Source: an uncultured bacterium (GTDB lineage Bacteria > Verrucomicrobiota > Kiritimatiellia > RFP12 > UBA1067). Taken from it: a DNA stretch of 52,020 bases. Below the pieces are notes generated by a model. The model made no database searches. It was not told the origin of the DNA and worked only from the letters and a program-made list of their open reading frames with translations. Position 1 is the first letter of the stretch; the number at the start of each line of letters is the position of its first letter. The translations under genes were made by a program, and so were the position numbers. Below are positions 24,847 to 32,074 of this stretch, one piece after another. The stretch covers positions 1 to 52,020 of the forward strand of contig CADCGZ010000019.1 of the NCBI GenBank assembly GCA_902801025.1, given 5' to 3'.

Positions 24847-25860
24847 ATGAAACAGTACTCAGTAGGTCTCGTGGGCGTCGGTGCCGTCGGCACCGAGATG
24901 ATCAAGGTTCTCAAGGAGCGGAACTTCCCGATGAAGGGACAGGTCCAGGTCTTCGCGTCGCGCGAACGCGACGAGCAGATACTCGGTGAAACATATCATG
25001 TCAAGAAGGCCGACGAAAACTCGTTCAACGGCCTCGACATTGTCCTCTTCGCAGGCAAGACGGACGTCGCGATCCAGCTCAAGGACGCCGTCGTCAAGGC
25101 CGGCGCGAAGATGATCGACAACTCCCGCGCGTTCCGCCAGGACCCGGAAGTCCCGCTCGTCGTTCCCCAGGTCAACGCCGAGGACCTCGACTGGAACAAG
25201 GGCGTCATCGCGAACCCGAACTGCACGACCGCGATCATGCTCGAGGCCGTCGCGCCGCTTCACAAGGCGAAGGGGCTGAAGCGCGTTGTCGCGGCGACCT
25301 ATCAGGCGGCGTCCGGCGCAGGCCAGCCGGGGCTTAACGAGCTCGAAGACCAGATCAAGGCCTACGCGAAGGGCGAGCCGCTGACGGTCAAGGCGTTCCA
25401 GCACCAGTTGATGTACAATCTCATTCCCCACATCGACAAGTTCAACGAGGAGAACTGGTACACGCTCGAGGAGCTCAAGATGCTCAACGAGTCGCGCAAG
25501 ATGCTTCACCATCCGACGCTGAAGCTTTCGTGCACGTGCGTACGCGTGCCGATCGCTCGCGCCCATTCCGAGTCTCTGAACCTCGAGTTCGAGAACGACA
25601 TCACGCCCGCCGAGGCTCGCGAGATCCTCTCGAAGTGCGAAGGCGTCAGGGTCGTTGACGATCCGCTGAACGGCGGCTATCCGATGCCCTTGGACGCGAC
25701 GGCGAAGTACGACGTTCTTGCGGGGCGCATCCGCCAGGACATTTCGCGCGACGACAAGAAGGGGCTCGAGATGTTCGTCTCGGGCGACCAGCTTCTTCGC
25801 GGCGCGGCCTTGAACGCCGTCGAAATCGCGGAACACCTCGTAAAGCGCGGGCTCGTCTGA
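24847..25860 (+). CDS. asd: Aspartate-semialdehyde dehydrogenase
   Basis: A 337-residue NADPH enzyme reducing aspartyl phosphate to aspartate semialdehyde, the branch point to lysine, diaminopimelate, threonine and methionine. The Rossmann start VGLVGVGAVGTEMIKVL, the catalytic Cys126 in ANPNCTT, and the substrate block CTCVRVPIARAHSESLNLEF are present. Length is normal. The predicted mRNA has almost no leader. The MFS transporter starts three bases after the stop. Confidence 0.95.
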   Translation: MKQYSVGLVGVGAVGTEMIKVLKERNFPMKGQVQVFASRERDEQILGETYHVKKADENSFNGLDIVLFAGKTDVAIQLKDAVVKAGAKMIDNSRAFRQDPEVPLVVPQVNAEDLDWNKGVIANPNCTTAIMLEAVAPLHKAKGLKRVVAATYQAASGAGQPGLNELEDQIKAYAKGEPLTVKAFQHQLMYNLIPHIDKFNEENWYTLEELKMLNESRKMLHHPTLKLSCTCVRVPIARAHSESLNLEFENDITPAEAREILSKCEGVRVVDDPLNGGYPMPLDATAKYDVLAGRIRQDISRDDKKGLEMFVSGDQLLRGAALNAVEIAEHLVKRGLV

Positions 25861-25863
25861 TAC

Positions 25864-27105
25864 ATGGGCCGCTGGTACAAGTGGGCCGTCGTCGCGCTGC
25901 TGGGTGGTGCGTACTTCTTCCACCAGGCCGACCGCGCGATCTTCGGCGTACTTGTGCCGTACATCCAGTCCGATCTTGCGCTCACCGAGCGCCAGCTCGG
26001 ACATGTCAACACGGTCCTTTTCCTCACGATCGCCGTCGTCACGTTCATCGCTGGCTTTCTCGGCGACCGCTTCGACCGCAAGCGCATAATCACCTGTTCG
26101 CTCATCTTCTGGTCGCTTAGCACGATGGGGCTCGGCTTCGCCTCGTCGTTCCTCGCTGTCGTGATGCTTCGCTCCGTCGCGACAGGCGGCGGCGAGAGCT
26201 TCTACGGGCCGAGCGCAATGTCGCTCCTTGCCTCGCACCACCGAGAGACGCGTTCGCTTGCGTTTTCGATACACCAGGCGGCGCTGTACCTCGGGCTCAT
26301 GCTGAGCGGCGTGCTCGCGCTTCGCGTCCTTGGTCTCCTCGGAACGTGGCGCCGCGTCTTCGTCGCGTTCGGCGCGGCAGGACTCTTGCTCGGCGTCGTA
26401 TTCGTGGTCTTCCTGCACGACGGCATGCGGAATGGAAGTGGGGCTGAGGCGCAAGATAAAGAGGGTGCGCGGCTTTCCGAGTCGTTCAAGGCGTTCTTCT
26501 GCTGTCCGTCGGCGCTCTGCGCGACTGCCGGCTTCATCGCCATCTGCTGCGTCAACAACACTTACATAACATGGGCTCCCAAGATGTTCCACGAGAGGTT
26601 CGGTATGGATGGTGCAACTGCCGGTGCGCACGCGATGTTCTACCACCACCTCGTCGCGTTCGCGGCGATTCTCGCTGGCGGCTGGGTGACGGATCGCTTC
26701 GTGTCGCGTTTTCCGCGCTTTCGGCTTGGCTTCCAGATATGCGCGCTCCTCCTTGGCGCGCCGGCGATCTTGCTCATCGGACGGTGCGGCACATTTGCCG
26801 CGGCGATGGCTATGACGGCGGCGTACGGGCTTTTCCGCGGGCTTTTCGAGGTGAACACCCATGCATCGGTCTTTGACGTGGTGCCTGCCCGCCACCGCGC
26901 GTCCGTAGTAGGGTTTATGCTGCTTCTCGCGATGGGAATCGGCGCTTTCTTCTCCGGCGAGCTGATGGGCTGGGTGTTCGAGACTTTCGGAGAGCGTTCC
27001 TATTCCCTTGCGTTCGCCCTTATGGCCGGGACATACGCGCTTGCTGCGCTTTTGATGTCCATCTCGTTCTTCTTCACCTTCTCCCGCGACCGCATCGCGG
27101 AATAA
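25864..27105 (+). CDS. Major facilitator superfamily transporter
   Basis: A 413-residue inner-membrane protein with about 12 hydrophobic segments. The MFS signature between helices 2 and 3 is GFLGDRFDRKRIIT. The N-terminus YFFHQADRAIFGVLVPYIQSDLALTERQLG resembles the anion:cation symporter type. The substrate is unknown; in this setting a sugar acid or organic anion is possible but unproven. It starts three bases after asd and is presumably co-transcribed. Confidence 0.88.
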   Translation: MGRWYKWAVVALLGGAYFFHQADRAIFGVLVPYIQSDLALTERQLGHVNTVLFLTIAVVTFIAGFLGDRFDRKRIITCSLIFWSLSTMGLGFASSFLAVVMLRSVATGGGESFYGPSAMSLLASHHRETRSLAFSIHQAALYLGLMLSGVLALRVLGLLGTWRRVFVAFGAAGLLLGVVFVVFLHDGMRNGSGAEAQDKEGARLSESFKAFFCCPSALCATAGFIAICCVNNTYITWAPKMFHERFGMDGATAGAHAMFYHHLVAFAAILAGGWVTDRFVSRFPRFRLGFQICALLLGAPAILLIGRCGTFAAAMAMTAAYGLFRGLFEVNTHASVFDVVPARHRASVVGFMLLLAMGIGAFFSGELMGWVFETFGERSYSLAFALMAGTYALAALLMSISFFFTFSRDRIAE

Positions 27106-27143
27106 ACATTGTACCGAGGTCATCGCCCCGTTCGGCGTGATTA

Positions 27144-27152
27144 TGGTATAAT
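27144..27152 (+). promoter_or_regulatory. tRNA-Arg promoter (extended -10)
   Basis: TGG-TATAAT at 27144-27152, eleven bases before the mature tRNA 5' end. tyrS follows the tRNA by 16 bases with no other promoter, so both may share this transcript. Confidence 0.78.
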
Positions 27153-27163
27153 ACTCCAAATTA

Positions 27164-27240
27164 GGTCCTGTAGCTCATCTGGACAGAGCAGCTGCCTTCT
27201 AAGCAGCGGGTAGTGGGTTCGAGTCCCGCCAGGACCGCCA
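27164..27240 (+). tRNA. tRNA-Arg (UCU)
   Basis: Full cloverleaf of 77 nt: acceptor GGTCCTG/CAGGACC, anticodon stem GCTGC/GCAGC with loop CTTCTAA (anticodon TCT), T arm with TTCGAGT. The CCA end is encoded (27238-27240). It reads AGA codons. Confidence 0.96.
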
Positions 27241-27256
27241 TTGAAAGAGAAGAAAA

Positions 27257-28501
27257 ATGAAATTGCTTGACGAACTTAGGGCACGCGGACTCGTGGAGGC
27301 CATGACCGACCCGGAAATCGAGAAGGCCCTCGAGAAGCCCATGACTGTCTATTGCGGTTTTGACCCGTCTGCCCGCTCCTTGCAGGCAGGAAACCTCGTT
27401 TCCATCGTCGTCCTCCGCCGTCTCCAGCTCGCCGGCCACAAGGTGATCGCGCTTGTCGGCGGCGCGACGGGGCTCATTGGCGACCCGAGCGGCAAGTCCG
27501 CCGAGAGAAACATGCTCACGGTAGAGCAGGTCGAGGAGAACAAGAAGGGCATACGAGAGAACCTTTCGAGGATACTCGACTTCGACGGCCCCAACGCAGC
27601 CATCATGGTCGACAACTACGACTGGTACAAGGGCACGAGCGCAATCGAGTTTCTGCGCGACATAGCGATCAACTTCCGCGTGCCGCAGATGCTCGCGAAG
27701 GAGTCGGTCAAGAAGCGCCTCGAGGCGAGCGAGGGCGCCCTCACGTTCACCGAGTTCAGCTATCAGATTCTTCAGGGCAACGACTTCCTGCACCTCTACG
27801 ACAACTACGGCTGCCAGATGGAAGTCGGCGGCGCGGATCAGTGGGGCAACATCACGGCTGGGACAGACCTCGTCCGCAAGATGCGCGGCAAGTCGGCCTA
27901 TGGTCTCACGTTCCCGCTTCTTCTCGACTCGTCTGGCAAGAAGTTCGGCAAGAGCGAGGGCAACGCGCTTTTCATGAACGGCGAGATGACGCCAGTGTTC
28001 GACTGGTATCAGTACTTCCTCAGGACGCCCGACGCCGATGTCATTCGCTACCTCAAGGTCTTCTCGATGAAGTCGCTCGATGAGATTGCGGCGCTTGAGG
28101 CCGAGATGAAATCGCACCCCGAGGCCCGCATCCCGCAGAAGGCGCTCGCGGAAGAACTTACGCGGCTGGTTCACGGCGAGGAAGGTCTCAAGAAGGCCCA
28201 GGAGGCGACCGATGCTCTCTACGCGAAGAAGAGCGCAGCAGACGTCGCGAAGGCAGAAAATGTGCCGAGCGCGGCGGTTGCGCTCGCCGACTGCGTCGGG
28301 AAGCCCGTCTTCGCCGTCGCGGCCGCCGCGGGGATGTTCAAGTCCAACGGCGAGGCGAGGCGCATGGCGGCGCAGGGAGGTCTCTCCCTCAACGACGCGA
28401 AGATTGACGCGAACCGCCTCTTTGCCGCTGACGACGTGAAAGATGGCGTTGCGGTTCTCCGCTCCGGAAAGAAGAACTATTTTGTGCTTAAGATAAGTTG
28501 A
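27257..28501 (+). CDS. tyrS: Tyrosyl-tRNA synthetase
   Basis: A 414-residue class I synthetase charging tRNA-Tyr. CGFDPSARSL, YQILQGNDFLHLY, EVGGADQWGNITAG and the KMSKS-type loop KFGKS (from residue 229) identify it. A C-terminal S4 RNA-binding domain follows (FKSNGEARRMAAQGGLSLND). The HIGH motif is unusual: residues 43-46 are QAGN, with both histidines replaced. AGAGAAG precedes the ATG by several bases. The TGA stop (28499-28501) lies inside the first unit of an 8-nt repeat tract. Confidence 0.95.
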   Translation: MKLLDELRARGLVEAMTDPEIEKALEKPMTVYCGFDPSARSLQAGNLVSIVVLRRLQLAGHKVIALVGGATGLIGDPSGKSAERNMLTVEQVEENKKGIRENLSRILDFDGPNAAIMVDNYDWYKGTSAIEFLRDIAINFRVPQMLAKESVKKRLEASEGALTFTEFSYQILQGNDFLHLYDNYGCQMEVGGADQWGNITAGTDLVRKMRGKSAYGLTFPLLLDSSGKKFGKSEGNALFMNGEMTPVFDWYQYFLRTPDADVIRYLKVFSMKSLDEIAALEAEMKSHPEARIPQKALAEELTRLVHGEEGLKKAQEATDALYAKKSAADVAKAENVPSAAVALADCVGKPVFAVAAAAGMFKSNGEARRMAAQGGLSLNDAKIDANRLFAADDVKDGVAVLRSGKKNYFVLKIS

Positions 28502-28574
28502 AAGGTTGAAAAGTTGAAAGGTTGAAAGGTTGAAAAGTTGAAGGTTGAAAAGTTGAAAGGTTGAAGGGTTGAAA
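28497..28574. repeat. GTTGAAAR 8-nt tandem repeat tract between tyrS and lptF/G-like gene
   Basis: Nine to ten units of GTTGAAAR with one 7-nt and one decayed unit. The first unit contains the tyrS TGA stop and the last contains the TTG start codon (28569) of the next gene, so the whole junction is made of repeat. Confidence 0.92.
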
Positions 28575-29684
28575 ACAATCGAGAAATACGTATTCGGATC
28601 ATTCCTATCGAGCTTCCTGCTCGCGTTTCTCGTTTTGTCGTTTGTCATAACGATAGGGCTTATGGTCCAGATCGTCGGCTTCATCCTCGACGGTGTCTCT
28701 CCTTCGCTCATCGGCCAGTTCGCGCTCGTGAGCTTCCCAGAGACGATGCAGTGGACGATGCCGCTTGCGCTTCTCGTGGCGAGCGTCCTCGTCTTCTCCA
28801 GGATGAGCGCCGACAGCGAAATCGCCGCGATGCGCGCCTGCGGCGTGAATCTCCTTTCGATAATGAAGTGGCCGATCGCGTTCTCTCTCCTTTGCGTGGC
28901 GCTTGGGTTCTACATCAACAACGAGGTCGTGCCGCGCGGACACGAGGTCCGCAGAAATCTCAAGACAAAGGTGTCGGTAAGCACGGGGATTGACCTCCTT
29001 GAGCCGGGCCACGTCATCGACGACTTCCCGAAGATGAAGTTCTACTTCGGCGCGAAGGAGGGCAACTGGCTCTACGACATCGTAGTCATGGACTATTCCC
29101 AGAAGGTCGACCGCATGATAACCGCCTCGAAGGCGCTTGTCACTAGTGAAGGGACGGACCTGCACCTCGATCTCTACCAGATGACTGTCGACCCGCTCGA
29201 CGCAGACCACCCGACCATGGCGCGCGCAACGCGTTTCCCCTACGTCGTCAAGGACGCGATAAAGGAAGTCAAGTATTCGAAGAAGGACAAGGATCTCGAT
29301 TTTGGAGAGATCCTTGCGAAGATGAAGCTCCAGCAGAAGCTCGTCGATGCCGCACAGGGCAGGAGCAAGACCGCCGGCACAGAGAAAAACCTGCGAAAGC
29401 GCGACCTCTCGAAGACGCGAACTGAGTTCTCGAAGCGGTTTGTCTTCGCGATGGCCTCGTTCTGCTTCGTCCTCGTCGGAATTCCGCTTGGCATAAAGGC
29501 GCAGCGAAAGGAAAGTTCGATCGGCATGGCGATATCCCTTGCCGTCTCGCTCGGCTACTACATAGTCGTGATACTTATGCTTTCGGCGCAGAAGAACTTT
29601 GCGATGCGCCCGGACATCCTCATCTGGATTCCGGTTCCCGCGTGCTTCGCGATAGCGTCGTATCTCGTGCCGAAGAACCTGTAG
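28569..29684 (+). CDS. LptF/LptG-family lipopolysaccharide export permease
   Basis: A 371-residue YjgP/YjgQ-type permease that extracts lipopolysaccharide from the inner membrane together with LptB. Three transmembrane helices at the N-terminus (FGSFLSSFLLAFLVLSFVITIG..., FPETMQWTMPLALLVASVLVFSRM, SIMKWPIAFSLLCVALGFYIN) are followed by the periplasmic jelly-roll domain and three C-terminal helices. The block MSADSEIAAMRACGVN is highly characteristic. Translation starts at TTG (28569) inside a repeat unit; no ATG gives the conserved N-terminus. Whether it is LptF or LptG cannot be decided. Confidence 0.9.
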   Translation: MKTIEKYVFGSFLSSFLLAFLVLSFVITIGLMVQIVGFILDGVSPSLIGQFALVSFPETMQWTMPLALLVASVLVFSRMSADSEIAAMRACGVNLLSIMKWPIAFSLLCVALGFYINNEVVPRGHEVRRNLKTKVSVSTGIDLLEPGHVIDDFPKMKFYFGAKEGNWLYDIVVMDYSQKVDRMITASKALVTSEGTDLHLDLYQMTVDPLDADHPTMARATRFPYVVKDAIKEVKYSKKDKDLDFGEILAKMKLQQKLVDAAQGRSKTAGTEKNLRKRDLSKTRTEFSKRFVFAMASFCFVLVGIPLGIKAQRKESSIGMAISLAVSLGYYIVVILMLSAQKNFAMRPDILIWIPVPACFAIASYLVPKNL

Positions 29685-29686
29685 AA

Positions 29687-29764
29687 AAGTTGAAAGGTTG
29701 AAAAGTTGAAAAGTTGAAAGATTTTGAATAGTTTAAAGATTAAAAATTGAAAGGTTGAAAAGTT
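29687..29764. repeat. GTTGAAAR repeat tract, partly degenerate, before lpxA
   Basis: GTTGAAAR units at both ends with a decayed A/T-rich middle (about 29719-29750). It starts two bases after the permease stop and ends three bases before the lpxA ATG. Confidence 0.85.
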
Positions 29765-29767
29765 GCC

Positions 29768-30544
29768 ATGAAAATTCATCCTACTGCGATAGTCGAAGAC
29801 GGTGCACAGCTCGGCGCCGACGTTGAAATCGGCCCCTATGCACATATTGGCAAAGACGCAAAGCTTGGCGACGGCACAATCGTCAAGCAGGGCGCGATAA
29901 TAGACGGGCACACCACTATCGGCTCGATGTGCCAGATATTCCCATACGCCTGCATCGGCATGAAGACGCAGGACCTCAAGTACAAGGACGGCTCTGTCTC
30001 CTATATTGAAATCGGCGACCGCACAGTGATCCGCGAGTTCGCGACCGTCCACCTCGGAACGGCCGACGGCGAGAAGACGATCATCGGCTCGGACTGCCTC
30101 TTCATGTGCTACTGCCATGCGGCGCACGGCGTCATTCTCGGCGACCACTGCATCTGCTCGAACTCCGTGCAGCTCGCTGGCGACGTCCATCTCAACGACT
30201 GGGCGATCGTCGGCGGATGTGCCGCGGCGCACCAGTTCTGCACCGTTGGCGAGCACGCGATGGTCGGCGGCATGACGAAGATCCGCCAGGACGCGCCGCC
30301 GTTCATGCTCGTCGACATGGTCGAGGGCTCGATGAAGGTCATCGGCGTCAATGTCGTCGGGCTTACGCGCCGCGGCTTCTCGCGCGAGTCGATTCAGGCG
30401 CTCAAGGAGGCGCACCGCTTCCTCTACCGCGACGGGCTCAATCGTTCGCAGGCGCTCGACCGCGTGGAGCACGACGTAGAGCAGACGCCAGAGGTGCAGC
30501 GCCTCGTCGCGTTCTACCGCAAGTCCCAGCGCGGCGTCGCCTGA
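29768..30544 (+). CDS. lpxA: UDP-N-acetylglucosamine O-acyltransferase
   Basis: A 258-residue left-handed beta-helix enzyme that performs the first step of lipid A synthesis. Hexapeptide repeats run through residues 5-190; catalytic His120 lies in CHAAHGVILGDHC, and the C-terminal helical domain begins at LTRRGFSRESIQALKEAHRFLY. Length is normal. Together with the upstream permease it forms a small lipopolysaccharide operon and confirms a Gram-negative envelope. Confidence 0.95.
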   Translation: MKIHPTAIVEDGAQLGADVEIGPYAHIGKDAKLGDGTIVKQGAIIDGHTTIGSMCQIFPYACIGMKTQDLKYKDGSVSYIEIGDRTVIREFATVHLGTADGEKTIIGSDCLFMCYCHAAHGVILGDHCICSNSVQLAGDVHLNDWAIVGGCAAAHQFCTVGEHAMVGGMTKIRQDAPPFMLVDMVEGSMKVIGVNVVGLTRRGFSRESIQALKEAHRFLYRDGLNRSQALDRVEHDVEQTPEVQRLVAFYRKSQRGVA

Positions 30545-30570
30545 TTCCATTGGCAGACTCGGCTTTGTTT

Positions 30571-30579
30571 TGCTATACT
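30571..30579 (+). promoter_or_regulatory. DRTGG-gene promoter (extended -10)
   Basis: TGC-TATACT at 30571-30579, seven bases before the ATG at 30587. The spacing matches the other leaderless promoters and shows that 30587 was the original start of the now frameshifted gene. Confidence 0.72.
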
Positions 30580-30586
30580 ATTGGCG

Positions 30587-30974
30587 ATGAACATCAACGA
30601 CATTGTAAAGACGCTTGACGGCACGCTCGTTGCCGGCGGAGATTCTTGTAAAGACGCTTGACGGCACGCTCGTTGCCGGCGGAGATTCCGACCGCACGGT
30701 CGGCACGGTCGTCGCGAACGACCTCATGAGCGATGTTCTCCTCAACGACGGGGACGACATCCTGCTTCTCACCTCGCTCGCCTCAGACCAGGCGATCAGG
30801 ACCGCGAATATCGTCGGCGCCATGTGCGTCGTCGTGCACAACGCGAAGCCGTTGCCGCAGACGATGTGCCAGGTCGCCGACACGCTCGGCATTCCGCTCG
30901 TGAGCTCGCCTCTCTCCAAGTACGAGAGCTGCGTGCGAATCCACGACTTCCTCAAGGCCGAAGCCGGGTCGTGA
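30587..30974 (+). pseudogene. DRTGG-domain protein, frameshifted by a 43-bp tandem duplication
   Basis: The intact product would be about 115 residues starting MNINDIVKTLDGTLVAGGDS and continuing DRTVGTVVANDLMSDVLL to the end at 30974, a stand-alone DRTGG domain as found beside ATPase/CBS proteins in anaerobes. Bases 30603-30645 are exactly repeated at 30646-30688. Because 43 is not a multiple of three, the ATG frame stops at TGA 30659-30661 after 24 codons. A TTG at 30615 could start a frame that reads through the second copy, giving 119 residues with an altered N-terminus, so residual expression is possible. The stop overlaps the next start by one base. Confidence 0.85.
30603..30688. repeat. 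Perfect 43-bp tandem duplication
   Basis: Two identical head-to-tail copies (30603-30645 and 30646-30688). Deleting one copy restores a continuous DRTGG reading frame from the promoter-proximal ATG. Confidence 0.97.
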
Positions 30975-32023
30975 TGGAGTACAAGCCGACGATCCTGAGC
31001 GGCGGCGAAAGCCGCAGCGACGACCAAATCATGGCCGCGCACGAGCGCAAGCACGTTCGCCGCGTCTCGGGGCCTGGTCTTCCCGGCTCCGACGGGCAGG
31101 GCGAGCCGCTCGTCATAATGGAGCTTTTGCAGCGCCTGCGCGTCAAGGACGTGATGCGTGACCACGACATAATCTCCGTCGTTCGCACCGACACGATGCA
31201 CTTCGCGCAGAACCTGATGAAGCGCAACCACATCTCTGGCGTGCCCGTTGTGGAGGGGAAGCGGCTCTTCGGCATCGTCTCTATCAACGACATCATCATG
31301 GCGCTTGAGGGCGGCTGGATCAGCGATCCCTGCCAGAAGCACATGGCGACGAATCTCGTCGTTCTCGAGGAAGACATGCCTCTTGCCTTTGCGCTCAAGT
31401 ATTTCGAGAACTACATCTTCGGACGCTTCCCCGTTCTAAACAAGGAGCGCGACCTCGTCGGCATCGTTTCGCAGCGCGATGTTACGCGCGTCATGATGCG
31501 CGAGCTCACAAAGGAGCTGACGCGGCTTGAGGGCGGGGCAGGACACGCCGTTTCCGACGGTGCCTCTGTCGATAAGTCGGAAGGGGCGCTTCCCTACTAT
31601 TCGATGCGTCAGTTTGTCGTCGTCCGCAACGACCTCCAGAACGCAGGCAAGGCCGCGAACGAGATAAAGAAGATGCTGGGCGATGCGGGCGTAGAGAAAA
31701 AGATCATAAGGCGCGTCGCCGTCGCCGCATACGAGCTTGAGATAAACATCTGCATCCACTCCCTCGGCGGCTCGATAACCTTCATCCTCGATGGCCACAA
31801 GGCGACTGTCATCGCTAAGGACAAGGGGCCCGGCATAAAGGACGTCGAATGGGCGCTTCGCGACGGCACTTCCACCGCGAACGACTGGATTCGCTCGATG
31901 GGATTTGGCGCTGGGATGGGGCTTTCCAACTCCAAGCGCGTCGCCGACTTCTTCGACATCAAGTCGACCGTCCCGACCGGAACTACCGTCCTCTGTGAGT
32001 TCAACTTGCCAGAGAAGAAATAG
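30974..32023 (+). CDS. CBS-domain protein with RsbW-like ATPase domain
   Basis: A 349-residue cytoplasmic protein. Two CBS motifs (residues about 45-175: VKDVMRDHDIISVV, GIVSINDIIMALEGG, VGIVSQRDVTRVMM) form a nucleotide-sensing Bateman module. Residues 215-345 are an HATPase of the anti-sigma/SpoIIAB type: N-box ELEINICIHS, DKGPGI, and GFGAGMGLSNSKR. Such proteins act as switch kinases or redox/energy sensors and often sit beside DRTGG genes and fermentative hydrogenase clusters. It overlaps the DRTGG gene by one base (TGATG), so its translation may suffer from the upstream frameshift. Confidence 0.82.
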   Translation: MEYKPTILSGGESRSDDQIMAAHERKHVRRVSGPGLPGSDGQGEPLVIMELLQRLRVKDVMRDHDIISVVRTDTMHFAQNLMKRNHISGVPVVEGKRLFGIVSINDIIMALEGGWISDPCQKHMATNLVVLEEDMPLAFALKYFENYIFGRFPVLNKERDLVGIVSQRDVTRVMMRELTKELTRLEGGAGHAVSDGASVDKSEGALPYYSMRQFVVVRNDLQNAGKAANEIKKMLGDAGVEKKIIRRVAVAAYELEINICIHSLGGSITFILDGHKATVIAKDKGPGIKDVEWALRDGTSTANDWIRSMGFGAGMGLSNSKRVADFFDIKSTVPTGTTVLCEFNLPEKK

Positions 32024-32074
32024 CGCACCGCTGGCTTCGCGGCGGATGGTCATTCGTAATGGGGAGCTTTCTGC

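Noticed and set aside
28497..28574. Possible CRISPR or satellite array
   Set aside because: Units are 8 nt, contiguous and without unique spacers, and no cas genes are present; it is a simple tandem repeat.
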